A stretch of DNA of 37,443 nucleotides from CAYUTA01 sp964447605 (GCA_964447605.1 CAYUTA010000025.1:1-37443), one strand, 5' to 3'; shown: positions 1 to 7,090, counted from the stretch's first letter. The notes: generated from the sequence alone by a model not told the origin. Numbers and translations are program-made.

Positions 1-49
1 GTCCTCCGCCTTAGGAGGCGGACGCTCTATCCTGCTGAGCTACGGAAAC
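1..49 (-). tRNA. tRNA-Arg(CCT), partial; 3' half lies outside the window
   Basis: Read on the minus strand, this gives a 7-nt 5' acceptor strand (GTTTCCG), the invariant TA, a D-arm (GCTC...GAGC), and an anticodon arm whose loop contains CTCCTAA, giving anticodon CCT (arginine, AGG codons). The window starts in the variable-loop region, so the T-arm and 3' acceptor are not visible and cloverleaf completeness cannot be judged. With the usual 7-nt loop the anticodon stem has two mismatches. A perfect 5-bp stem (TCCGC/GCGGA) needs an 8-nt loop, and CCGCC/GGCGG would leave a 6-nt loop. The identity as tRNA-Arg is fairly safe; functionality is not proven. Confidence 0.72.
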
Positions 50-82
50 TTGGTATGTAGTTTTTCGTGCAGCCAGACTGGA

Positions 83-121
83 TTAGGAGGCGGACGCTCT
101 ATCCTGCTGAGCTACGGGCGC
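83..121 (-). pseudogene. Orphan 5' half of tRNA-Arg(CCT)
   Basis: Positions 83-117 repeat positions 11-45 exactly (35 bp, direct orientation, 72 bp apart). On minus this is a tRNA 5' half: acceptor strand GCGCCCG, TA, D-arm, left anticodon stem and the loop up to CTCCTAA. Identity then stops, and no anticodon 3' stem, T-arm or 3' acceptor follows. The fragment therefore breaks inside the anticodon loop. It is either a partial tandem duplication or the scar of a recombination at a tRNA attachment site. Confidence 0.65.
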
Positions 122-199
122 ATGTTTTTTTGGCGGGCAAGCTGTCCGCGCCAGAATGCGCCTCCCCGGTTCCAAAGGTCAATGGAAAAACATTCACAC

Positions 200-217
200 C
201 CCGGCCAAACGGCCGGG
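200..217 (-). terminator. GC-rich hairpin downstream of the hydrolase gene
   Basis: CCCGGCC and GGCCGGG form a 7-bp stem with a 4-nt AAAC loop. On minus it is followed after a few bases by a T-rich stretch (GTGTGAATGTTTTT). It lies about 118 bp beyond the hydrolase stop and could terminate that transcript, although the T-tract is not immediate. The rest of 122-334 shows no gene that I can support. Confidence 0.35.
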
Positions 218-334
218 CCGCCCATGTCCGCAACCGGCTGGACAGGAACAAATGGGGCTGCGTACGCGCCGCCGCCCTGCCGGCCCTTTTGCAGCGCGCA
301 TAAACCCCAGTCCAATGCGCCCAACAACGCTTTA

Positions 335-1183
335 TTATATCTGCGCGTGCGCATTCTTGTCAACCAGGGCGGAAACAAACGCAGCGCATTTTTCCGCCAC
401 CAGTTCCCTTTCCCGCCCATACGTGCAGCCATGCGGGGAGTTTTCCAGATAGATATATTCGCATGACGGCACGTTGACCGCGCCCGCTTTCCAGATATCG
501 AGACTCTTTGCGTCCACCTTGTCGTCGTATCTGGCGTTGAACATGATGGTCGGGCAGCTGATGCGGTTCAGGCCCGCGCGCAGGCGCTTGCACAGCCGGT
601 TTAAATCCACCAGCTTTTTTGTGGAAAAGCCGTCGTACATCTGCGCGTATGGATTGTGCCGCCAGCCGGTATGCGAACCGGAGTCCCCGTTGTAGCTGAC
701 GGCAGAAATCAGCCAACTGATGCGGCGGGCCATATGCAAATATGGCTGCATTTCGATGGGCGCACAGATGAGCGCGAGTCCGTCGAGAGGGCGCATCGTG
801 GCGAGGAGGCCGGAAAGAATCCCTCCCAAAGACAGTCCCAACGCATAGATCTGCGTGCAGTTTTCCGCTTTAAGGCGGTCGTAGGCGTCCAGGACGCATG
901 TCAGCCACGCCTCGCCGGTGGATGCGTTCAGTTTCCGCACGGTTGTACCATGGCCGGGAAGGGTGGGCGAAACAACCGTATAGCCTTTTTCTATCAGCGC
1001 ATCGGCTACGACCCGAATGTTGGCCGGCGTGCCGCCGATGCCGTGCAGCGTAATGCAGCCGACGTCGTTCCCCTTATGAAACAGAGGCTGGGAGATGTCG
1101 CCGTCAAAGGGCGGAAACACGTCAAACACCTGCGGATTGGGCAGATACTCAAGGAGCGCCCGGAGCTTGGATTTTTTCTTCAT
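335..1183 (-). CDS. Alpha/beta hydrolase, carboxylesterase (Est30-like)
   Basis: A 282-residue serine hydrolase, probably a cytoplasmic carboxylesterase acting on short-chain or glyceride esters. Visible motifs are an HGIGGTP oxyanion-hole loop near residue 47, the nucleophile elbow GLSLGG with Ser118, an acidic residue in NARYDDKVD (Asp220) and the catalytic His251 in NSPHG. This is the order expected of the Bacillus/Geobacillus Est30-type family. The frame stays open about 98 codons upstream. I place the start at the ATG at 1183 because AAGAGG precedes it at normal spacing and the family N-terminus fits. It lies downstream of murC on the same strand but 401 bp away, so it is probably a separate unit. 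The exact substrate is unknown. Confidence 0.85.
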   Translation of the reverse strand: MKKKSKLRALLEYLPNPQVFDVFPPFDGDISQPLFHKGNDVGCITLHGIGGTPANIRVVADALIEKGYTVVSPTLPGHGTTVRKLNASTGEAWLTCVLDAYDRLKAENCTQIYALGLSLGGILSGLLATMRPLDGLALICAPIEMQPYLHMARRISWLISAVSYNGDSGSHTGWRHNPYAQMYDGFSTKKLVDLNRLCKRLRAGLNRISCPTIMFNARYDDKVDAKSLDIWKAGAVNVPSCEYIYLENSPHGCTYGRERELVAEKCAAFVSALVDKNAHAQI

Positions 1184-1584
1184 AACAAACCTCTTGCGTT
1201 TGCATTGCCTGGATTCATTGACCCGGCGGCCGATATTCCGACCGGCGGGCACGATGAACGGCCATGCGCCCGGCCCGCTCCGGAAGGTCCATATACGGCC
1301 GGCTGCAAAATACTGCAATATCAACCGGCGTTTGCTGCGCCTCGGAAGCCGCATCCGTTCTTGCGGCAAAATCGTGTGCAGCCGCAAAGTGGAGGATGCG
1401 GCTGTTTGTAGTACGGACGCGCAATACGCGCCCTTACAATCCGCAACACGGGCATACAGCCGGAGGACGAAAAACATCCTTTTCCGATGGCTGAAACGGC
1501 GCGGCCATTCGGGATTGCAGCTGCTTGCCCCGCGCTTTGCCGCACGTTCCCGTCAAAAAACGCAGGTTTTAACGGCCCGGAAGC
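1184..1584. other. 401-bp spacer between murC and the hydrolase gene
   Basis: No coding region is supported here. It holds a nested inverted repeat at 1347-1403: outer arms AGCCGCATCC and GGATGCGGCT, inner arms TTGCGGC and GCCGCAA. Immediately after murC there is an A/T-stem hairpin at about 1550-1575 (CCGTCAAAAAAC paired with GGTTTTAACGG) that could end murC transcription. The hydrolase promoter should lie just above 1183, but I see no convincing -10/-35 pair. Confidence 0.5.
1550..1575 (-). terminator. A/T-stem hairpin after murC
   Basis: CCGTCAAAAAAC at 1550-1561 can pair imperfectly with GGTTTTAACGG at 1565-1575. It begins 10 bp beyond the murC stop. On minus, the 3' arm supplies a run of six T. 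This resembles other short hairpins with A-run/T-run arms after genes in the window (11009-11031, 18770-18790). Terminator function is inferred. Confidence 0.4.
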
Positions 1585-2946
1585 TCACAGAAGCTTTTTC
1601 GTCTGGCGGTATACGTCGCCGGATCCAACCGTCACGACCAGATCGCCCGGCTGCCCATGCTCGTCAAGATATGCGCGCACATCTTCAAATGTGGGCAGAT
1701 AGACGGCGTTGTGCGTACCGGCGGTGATGCTGTCGACCATGTCGCGCGCGTGAACGATGCCAGTGTCGCGCTCGCGGCCGGGGTAGATATCCGTAACCAG
1801 CACCGTGTCCGCATCCACAAAGCAGGTCACATTCCCGGTGAACAGCGTTTTGGCGCGCGTATAGCTGTTGCACTGAAACACGCAGTATAAGCGCTTGTGC
1901 GGCACGCGGCTGGCCGCGTCGAGCGTTGCGGCGATCTCGCCCGGATGATGGCCGTAGTCATGATAGACCGCGATGCCGTTACGCGCGCCATAGTATTCAA
2001 ACCGGCGCTTGGTGTTGTGGAACTCGTGCAGCGCTTCGGCAAACTGTGTAAACGGCACGTCAAGCTCCATGGCGACCGCGCATGCGCCCAGCGCGTCGGC
2101 CACGCTGTGCCGGCCGGGCACGGACAGCTGTACGCAGCCCATCCGCTTGCCGTCCCTGACCACGGTAAACCCCGCGTTGCCCTGCTTGTCAAAGGAAAGC
2201 CTGGAGACGGTGTAATCCCCTTCCGTCAGACCGTAGGTCACCACCCGGCGCGGGCAGCGTCCGGCCAGCGCGCGCACATGTGGATCGTCCACACAGGCGA
2301 TGAACGTGCCGTCCTCCGGCAACAGCGCCAAAAATTTTTCAAAGGCGGTAAGAATGTGCTCAAAATCGCCATAATAATCAAGATGATCGTTGTCGATGTT
2401 GCTGATGAGCGCGACGGTCGGACGCAGCGTCAGAAAGCTTTCGACATATTCGCATGCTTCGGTAACAAACAGCTCCTGTCCGCCCACGCGCACGCCGCCG
2501 TGCAGCAGGTCGACATAACCGCCCACATGGATGGTTGCGTTCGTGCCCGCAAGTTCGTTAACGCTCGCAAGCATGGAGGTAATCGTGGTCTTTCCGTGAC
2601 ACCCGGCAATGGCGACGACCTGCCGGAACCGTTCCGAAATCTGGCCGAGCGCCACACTGCGCTCCAGCTCCGGAATACCCAGTCCGCGCGCGAGCACCCG
2701 TTCGGGGTTATCCGGCCGAATGGCGGCGGAGTAAATGACAAGCTCCGCATCGCGCACATAGTCGCCCGTATGGCCGATGGAATAAGGAATGCCCTCGTCG
2801 TCGAGCGCGTCGGTAAACTGCGTACGCTCGCGGTCGGAGCCGGTTACGATATGGCCGTGATTTTTTAAAATTTGCGCAAGGCCATTCATACTGCATCCGC
2901 CGATGCCGATCAGGTGAATCCGTTTTGCCCCGTCGATATGCGCCAT
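1585..2946 (-). CDS. murC: UDP-N-acetylmuramate--L-alanine ligase MurC
   Basis: Cytoplasmic ATP-dependent Mur ligase that adds L-alanine to UDP-MurNAc, the first amino acid of the peptidoglycan stem. The 453-residue product has the N-terminal UDP-binding loop (HLIGIGGCSMNGLA, near residue 11), the ATP loop GCHGKTT at residues 115-121, the central YHDYGHHPGEI segment and the C-terminal IYPGRERDTGIVH motif. Both glycine-rich loops carry a Cys where the family more often has another small residue (GCHGKTT for GTHGKTT). The frame opens with a TTG at 2970. I prefer the ATG at 2946, which has GGAG 11 nt upstream and gives a normal N-terminus. It is alone here, away from a dcw cluster. Confidence 0.95.
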   Translation of the reverse strand: MAHIDGAKRIHLIGIGGCSMNGLAQILKNHGHIVTGSDRERTQFTDALDDEGIPYSIGHTGDYVRDAELVIYSAAIRPDNPERVLARGLGIPELERSVALGQISERFRQVVAIAGCHGKTTITSMLASVNELAGTNATIHVGGYVDLLHGGVRVGGQELFVTEACEYVESFLTLRPTVALISNIDNDHLDYYGDFEHILTAFEKFLALLPEDGTFIACVDDPHVRALAGRCPRRVVTYGLTEGDYTVSRLSFDKQGNAGFTVVRDGKRMGCVQLSVPGRHSVADALGACAVAMELDVPFTQFAEALHEFHNTKRRFEYYGARNGIAVYHDYGHHPGEIAATLDAASRVPHKRLYCVFQCNSYTRAKTLFTGNVTCFVDADTVLVTDIYPGRERDTGIVHARDMVDSITAGTHNAVYLPTFEDVRAYLDEHGQPGDLVVTVGSGDVYRQTKKLL

Positions 2947-3100
2947 GCTGTTACATTCTCCAATTTCCAATAATCAACTTTATTATTATACGTCAGAGCC
3001 GGGTTTGACGCAACTGATTTGGGTAAGCTATTTATTAGCCCGAGTATCGGTACCGAAATAAACTTTGGCGAAAATATATTGAAAAAGGAGGGTATACAGA

Positions 3101-3226
3101 ATGTCTTTCAATCAGGAGACGAACAAGCAGTCCGTTCAGAATCAGAACCAGAAGCAGAAGCAGCAGAACCAGCAGCAGAACCAGCAGCAAAAGCAGAAGC
3201 AGCAGAACAACGAGTACCAGTTCTAA
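3101..3226 (+). CDS. Small Gln/Asn/Lys-rich protein, possible gamma-type SASP-like
   Basis: A 41-residue ORF (starts MSFNQETNKQ, ends NNEYQF) with a strong ribosome site (AAGGAGG) 10 nt before the ATG. About half of the residues are Gln, mostly in QN, QK and QQ runs, with no hydrophobic core. Small, Gln/Asn-rich, unstructured proteins of this kind recall gamma-type small acid-soluble spore proteins, which serve as amino-acid reserves in Bacillus spores. The location beside spoIIR-sleB-ypeB fits a spore role. No family signature can be checked by eye, so the SASP link is inference. A -10-like GGCGAAAAT (3067-3075) resembles SigF/SigG boxes but has no good -35. An 80-residue frame overlapping it is a shadow. 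Confidence 0.6.
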   Translation: MSFNQETNKQSVQNQNQKQKQQNQQQNQQQKQKQQNNEYQF

Positions 3227-3250
3227 CGCTGTACGGCATGGAGGAACGCT

Positions 3251-3403
3251 ATGCCCGATAACAAAAAAAGTCGTTTGCAGGCCGTGATGGACACGCTGCG
3301 CTATCAAAGCGCCAGCGGCGGAATCCCATCGGATGTGCTCGGCAGCTATACCGGCAATGCGATGGATGGAGACAGGCCCATTCAGGACGCGGACGATCTG
3401 TAA
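3251..3403 (+). CDS. Small conserved-looking protein with acidic C-terminus (50 aa)
   Basis: A 50-residue ORF with GGAGGAACGCT directly before the ATG, starting 25 bp after the preceding small gene and ending just before a strong hairpin, so the two probably form one short transcript. It starts MPDNKKSRLQ, has a central IPSDVLGSYTG segment and ends PIQDADDL. There is no signal peptide, membrane segment or cysteine. The mix of basic N-terminus, Gly/Pro middle and acidic tail looks like a genuine small protein rather than a chance frame. I do not know its function; a spore or envelope role is only suggested by its neighbours. Confidence 0.6.
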   Translation: MPDNKKSRLQAVMDTLRYQSASGGIPSDVLGSYTGNAMDGDRPIQDADDL

Positions 3404-3405
3404 AA

Positions 3406-3441
3406 AAACACGGCCATATCCCGGCGGATATGGCCGTGTTT
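3406..3441 (+). terminator. Strong hairpin terminator after the two small genes
   Basis: Sixteen perfectly paired bases (3406-3421 with 3426-3441) around a 4-nt loop, beginning 2 nt after a stop codon. The arms carry an A-run at the 5' end and TTT at the 3' end. It should end the small-gene transcript before the spoIIR promoter. The A-run upstream would act as a T-run on the other strand, so it may also protect murC from reverse reading. Confidence 0.8.
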
Positions 3442-3497
3442 CCGTAAATATACACACGCCGTCCCGGCGCGTCCGGAGCCCAATCCGGCAATTTGCG

Positions 3498-3526
3498 GTA
3501 TATTCATGCGCGCATGTGTTCATACT
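3498..3526 (+). promoter_or_regulatory. SigF/SigG-type promoter upstream of spoIIR
   Basis: GTATA at 3498-3502, a 15-nt spacer, then GTTCATACT at 3518-3526. This fits the Bacillus forespore pattern GYWTA-N15-GGHNANAHT with one mismatch in the -10, and also the GHATR-N18-CATNHTA form. It sits 21 nt before the spoIIR ATG. spoIIR is a known SigF target, so the position supports the call. Confidence 0.6.
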
Positions 3527-3547
3527 CGCATTGAGAGGTGATTCCAT

Positions 3548-4108
3548 ATGATGCGTGCAATTTCTTTTGAAAAACCGATACGGCTGACCGCCTTCTGCCT
3601 CGTTCTCGTGCTGCTTGCCGCGCTGGTTTTTCCCCTGGCGCACGGCGCGCGCGCGGAGGCGGACATTCTGCGGCTGCATATTCTTGCAAACAGCGATTCG
3701 GCGGCCGATCAGAGGGTCAAGCTGCTGGTGCGCGACGCCGTGTTGCAGATCCTGCCCGCCTGCAATAGCGCGGCGGAGGCCGAGGCGTATCTTCTGACGC
3801 ATGGACAGGAGGTTTTGGCGTTGGCCGAACGGACTCTGCGCGAAAACGGCTTTGATTACGGCGCGCAGCTTTTGCTGGGCAAATGCGAGTTTCCCGACCG
3901 AAGCTATGGCTGCGTGACATACCCGGCCGGAGAATACGAGGCGCTGCGCATTGTGCTTGGCAGCGGCGGCGGACAAAACTGGTGGTGTGTGCTGTTTCCG
4001 CCCCTGTGCATCGTCACGACCGAGCAGGAGCCGCTGCCCGAGGTGGACGAACTGGAGTTTGAAAGCAGCATTCTTGCATGGGTTCGTTCCTGGGGGGAGA
4101 AAGCATGA
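3548..4108 (+). CDS. spoIIR: Stage II sporulation protein R (SpoIIR)
   Basis: A secreted signalling protein made in the forespore that triggers SpoIIGA to process pro-SigE in the mother cell. The 186-residue product has an N-terminal hydrophobic segment (about residues 14-33) ending in an Ala-rich cleavage-like region. The family start ADILRLHILANSDSAADQ follows, then a conserved RDAVL region, a GKCEFPDRSYG-CVTYPAGEYEALRI core and a tryptophan-rich WWCVLFPPLC segment. Two adjacent ATG codons (3548, 3551) follow GAGAGGTG; the first is used here. Its last four bases overlap the start of sleB (ATGA), so translation is probably coupled. In Bacillus subtilis spoIIR and sleB-ypeB are separate loci. 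Confidence 0.93.
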   Translation: MMRAISFEKPIRLTAFCLVLVLLAALVFPLAHGARAEADILRLHILANSDSAADQRVKLLVRDAVLQILPACNSAAEAEAYLLTHGQEVLALAERTLRENGFDYGAQLLLGKCEFPDRSYGCVTYPAGEYEALRIVLGSGGGQNWWCVLFPPLCIVTTEQEPLPEVDELEFESSILAWVRSWGEKA

Positions 4109-4812
4109 AAAGGCGGCCATCTCCCTTCCATGCGCTGCGCCTGATGCAGTGGCTATGCCTGTTTGTAACGCTTGTAATCGTGATGGTGGCCGTGCAGCCA
4201 GCGGCGTTTGCCGCAGCGCTGCGGCGTGGTTCCAGCGGAGACGACGTGATCAAGCTGCAAAAGAAGCTCAAAAACTGGGGCTATTATAGCGGCGGCGTAG
4301 ACGGCGTATTCGGCAGCGGCACAGAGAAAGCGGTTATGTACTTTCAGCGTAAAAACGGGCTGACTCCAGACGGCGTGGTCGGCAACGCAACGGCAAAGGC
4401 GCTCGGGCTCACGCTGTCCGGCAGTTCATCGTCCGGCGGCGGTTCCTCGCAGTCCTCTGCCAGCGGCGACACCTACCTGCTTGCAAAGTGCATTTATGGC
4501 GAGGCCCGGGGCGAAAGCTATAAGGGTCAGGTCGCGGTTGCGTCGGTCATCCTCAACCGCGTCAAGTCGAGTAAGTTTCCAAACAGCATCGCGGGCGTGG
4601 TCTACCAGCCCGGCGCGTTCGACGTGGTCAGTGACGGGCAGATCAATCTTTCGCCCAACGATTCGGCCCTCAAGGCGGCAAAGGACGCCATGAACGGCTA
4701 TGACCCGACCGGCGGCTGCATCTATTATTACAATCCCGCCAAAACAACCAACAAATGGATTCGTTCCCGTCCGATCATCGTGACCATCGGGCAGCACGTT
4801 TTCTGTAAGTGA
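4105..4812 (+). CDS. sleB: Spore cortex-lytic enzyme SleB
   Basis: Lytic transglycosylase that digests spore cortex peptidoglycan during germination. The product (235 residues from MKRRPSPF) has a signal peptide (about 1-37, ending PAAFAAALRR), then a peptidoglycan-binding domain (about 40-103: DVIKLQKKL, YYSGGVDGVFG, TPDGVVG). A Ser/Gly linker leads to the SleB/hydrolase_2 domain, with the catalytic Glu in CIYGEARGE followed by QVAVASVILNRVKS and CIYYYNP. The frame opens at 4078 inside spoIIR. I chose the ATG at 4105 because it follows GGGGGAGAAAGC and starts the signal peptide correctly. ypeB follows after 10 bp, the classic partner arrangement. Confidence 0.93.
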   Translation: MKRRPSPFHALRLMQWLCLFVTLVIVMVAVQPAAFAAALRRGSSGDDVIKLQKKLKNWGYYSGGVDGVFGSGTEKAVMYFQRKNGLTPDGVVGNATAKALGLTLSGSSSSGGGSSQSSASGDTYLLAKCIYGEARGESYKGQVAVASVILNRVKSSKFPNSIAGVVYQPGAFDVVSDGQINLSPNDSALKAAKDAMNGYDPTGGCIYYYNPAKTTNKWIRSRPIIVTIGQHVFCK

Positions 4813-4822
4813 GGATAGCGCC

Positions 4823-6304
4823 ATGAAAAACATGGATTCAGAACATCCGGGCAAGAGCGGCCCGGGACAGGCGATTTTTGAACCCGCCGGGGAGGAGCCG
4901 CGTCCTTCCCACATAAAGGATTTGAGCCACGGGGACCCCACTAGGCGGCGCAACGGCCGGTTTCAGCTTGCCATTGCCATTGTCGTTCCCGTGGTGCTCG
5001 CGCTGGCGCTTGCGGCCGTATGCATTTGGGCCAGCGAGGAAAAAAAACAGGCCGAGGCGCGTGCAACGTCGCTTGAAACAATGGTGCAGTCCGGCTACCG
5101 GCAGGCGTTCTATGAGCTTTCCGACAATGTCAACGACATCCAGACCGCGCTTAAAAAGCTCCAGGTAACGGCCAGTCCGTCCCGCCATGTGCTGCTGCTT
5201 GCCGACGTCTGGCGGCTGTCCGGCGCGGCCGTGGCCAATATGGGAAACATCCCGAATTCGCATGTGGATTCCGCAGAGCTCAACAGCTTCGTTGTGCGTG
5301 TCGGCGACTACTCCCATGTGCTGACCCAGCGCATCCTCGCCGGAGGCATTCTCACGCAGGACGATTACAGCCAGCTCGACGCACTGTACGAGGCCAGTGT
5401 GAAAATTGGCAATAACCTTGCCGAACGCATGGCCGCCGACGACTTCCCCATCCAGTCGCTGGACGCCGACGGCTACTATACCGCCGCGGACACAGGCGCC
5501 GCACAGGGGCAGGAGAGCGAGGACAGCATCAGCGATTACCCGACGCTCATCTACGACGGGCCATTTTCTGAAAGCAACGAGGAGGTTGCGCCGCACGGCC
5601 TGCCCGAGGGCGAAATCGACGAGAACGCGGCCAAGCAGGCGGCGCAGCAATACCTTGGAGGCGGCGAGCTGACCGGCTCCGGCGTTGAGGAAGGCACCAT
5701 TCCGGTGTACGGTTTCTATGGCACGGACGGCACGGGTCGCAATGTGGAGGTCACCGTCTCCAGGCAGGGCGGCGCGGTGCTTTGGATGATGGCCGAAACC
5801 GCGGCGGGTGAAGACGGCGTGCCGGATGAGGGGACCGTCTCGCGCATGCGCGATGCGGCCAAAGCCTACCTTGACGCGCACGGCTACAACGGCATGGAGG
5901 CAACCTATGCGCAGTTTTATGATGGTGTGGGCGTATTCAATTTTGCCGCGACGCAGGAAAATGTAATTCTGTACAACGATCTTATCAAGGTATACGTTGA
6001 ACGCGCCAATATTACCGTGTGCGGCGTGGACGCCAACAACTACCTGATGATGCACGTTTCGCGTACGCTTCCAGCCGCGCAGCTGACGCGGGAGGAGGCG
6101 GCGCAGCGCGTATCCGACGCGCTTGAGGTGGCGTCGGTACGGCTGGCGCTTATTCCCAAAACCGCTTCTACGGAAACGCTGTGCTATGAGTTCAAGGGGA
6201 CCTGCCGCGGCACGGAGTTCATCGTGTACATCAACGCCCTCACCGGCACGGAGGAAGAGATCTTTGAAATCATCAACTCCGAGGACGGCCAACTCGTTGT
6301 ATAA
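4823..6304 (+). CDS. ypeB: Germination protein YpeB, SleB partner
   Basis: Membrane-anchored spore protein that SleB and YpeB need for mutual stability and SleB localisation. The 493-residue product is slightly longer than the Bacillus form (about 450). It has a hydrophilic N-terminal tail of about 48 residues, one membrane segment (about 50-68), a charged helical region, and a C-terminal half with PepSY-like repeats (for example near GEIDENAAKQAAQQYLGG and LTREEAAQRVSDALEV). It starts at an ATG 10 bp after sleB with GAGGATAG upstream. It ends 63 bp from the converging sigF stop, with a shared hairpin between. SigG control is expected from the family; here it may be read from the spoIIR promoter. 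Confidence 0.92.
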   Translation: MKNMDSEHPGKSGPGQAIFEPAGEEPRPSHIKDLSHGDPTRRRNGRFQLAIAIVVPVVLALALAAVCIWASEEKKQAEARATSLETMVQSGYRQAFYELSDNVNDIQTALKKLQVTASPSRHVLLLADVWRLSGAAVANMGNIPNSHVDSAELNSFVVRVGDYSHVLTQRILAGGILTQDDYSQLDALYEASVKIGNNLAERMAADDFPIQSLDADGYYTAADTGAAQGQESEDSISDYPTLIYDGPFSESNEEVAPHGLPEGEIDENAAKQAAQQYLGGGELTGSGVEEGTIPVYGFYGTDGTGRNVEVTVSRQGGAVLWMMAETAAGEDGVPDEGTVSRMRDAAKAYLDAHGYNGMEATYAQFYDGVGVFNFAATQENVILYNDLIKVYVERANITVCGVDANNYLMMHVSRTLPAAQLTREEAAQRVSDALEVASVRLALIPKTASTETLCYEFKGTCRGTEFIVYINALTGTEEEIFEIINSEDGQLVV

Positions 6305-6332
6305 ATCCACAGCCGTTTCATTGTGCGCTTTC

Positions 6333-6355
6333 TGCCCGCGTCGATGGCGCGGGCA
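6333..6355. terminator. Bidirectional hairpin between ypeB and sigF
   Basis: TGCCCGCG and CGCGGGCA form an 8-bp stem with a 7-nt loop in the 63-bp gap between two converging operons. Downstream on plus the sequence is AAATTCTTGCCTTTT. It probably serves as terminator for both units. Confidence 0.6.
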
Positions 6356-6367
6356 AATTCTTGCCTT

Positions 6368-7087
6368 TTAATCCGTCGCTGTCGCGCGCATCTTTTTCAA
6401 TATTTTACTCTCCAGCCGCGAGACCTGCACCTGCGAAATGCCAAGTTGCTGCGCCACCTGCGTCTGGGTCTTGTCACAAAAATAGCGCAGCACGATAATC
6501 TGCCGTTCACGGCCGTCGAGCCTGCCGAGCAACTCGGCAATCAGCATGCGGTCGACCACCGCTTCCTCACGCACAGGCGCATGCAGCGTGTCCTCGAGCG
6601 TCGTATGATCGTCGTCGTAAACGCGCTCTGAAAGCGAGGCGACCGGACGCGCCGCGTCGAGCGCCAGCGCCAGATCCTCCACGGGCACATTGAGCGCGGC
6701 CGCAATCTCGGCCACACCGGGTGAAACGCCCGTTTCATCGGCAAGCTTTTCGCGCATGGCCAACGCCCGCGCGGCAAGCTCCTTGAGCGACCGGCCGACC
6801 TTGACGGGGCCGTCGTCGCGCAAAAACCGCTTGATCTCGCCGGCAATCATCGGCACGGCATACGTGGAAAAGCGCACCTCGTACACCGTATCGAACCGTG
6901 CGATGGCCTTGACCAGGCCGACGCAGCCAAGCTGGTACAAATCGTCGTACTCCGCGCCGCGGCCAAGATACCGCTTGACCACGGAGCGCACCAGCGCGAG
7001 ATTGTCGTTTACCAGCGTATTCTGGGCTTCCTCGTCATCCTGCTGCGCGCGGATAATGAGCGCCATGGTCTCCTCGTGCGAAAGCAT
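6368..7087 (-). CDS. sigF: RNA polymerase forespore sigma factor SigF (SpoIIAC)
   Basis: First compartment-specific sigma factor of sporulation, active only in the forespore and held inactive by SpoIIAB. The 239-residue product has region 2 (DDLYQLGCVGLVKAIARFD, FSTYAVPMIAGEIKRFLRDD), region 3 (KELAARALAMREKL, VAEIAAALNVPVEDL) and region 4 with a helix-turn-helix (TQTQVAQQLGISQVQVSRLE). The length is close to Bacillus SigF (255). It starts 3 nt after the spoIIAB stop, so the operon order spoIIAA-spoIIAB-sigF is intact. SigG is similar in sequence; the operon context settles the identity. Confidence 0.95.
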   Translation of the reverse strand: MLSHEETMALIIRAQQDDEEAQNTLVNDNLALVRSVVKRYLGRGAEYDDLYQLGCVGLVKAIARFDTVYEVRFSTYAVPMIAGEIKRFLRDDGPVKVGRSLKELAARALAMREKLADETGVSPGVAEIAAALNVPVEDLALALDAARPVASLSERVYDDDHTTLEDTLHAPVREEAVVDRMLIAELLGRLDGRERQIIVLRYFCDKTQTQVAQQLGISQVQVSRLESKILKKMRATATD

Positions 7088-7090
7088 TGC

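Noticed and set aside
3019..3261. 80-codon frame overlapping the two small genes
   Set aside because: The frame at 3101 has a strong ribosome site at the right spacing and a coherent composition. The 80-codon frame spans both small genes out of frame.
4838..6310. 490-codon minus-strand frame opposite ypeB
   Set aside because: YpeB is recognisable on plus; the antisense product is His/Arg-rich with no domain.
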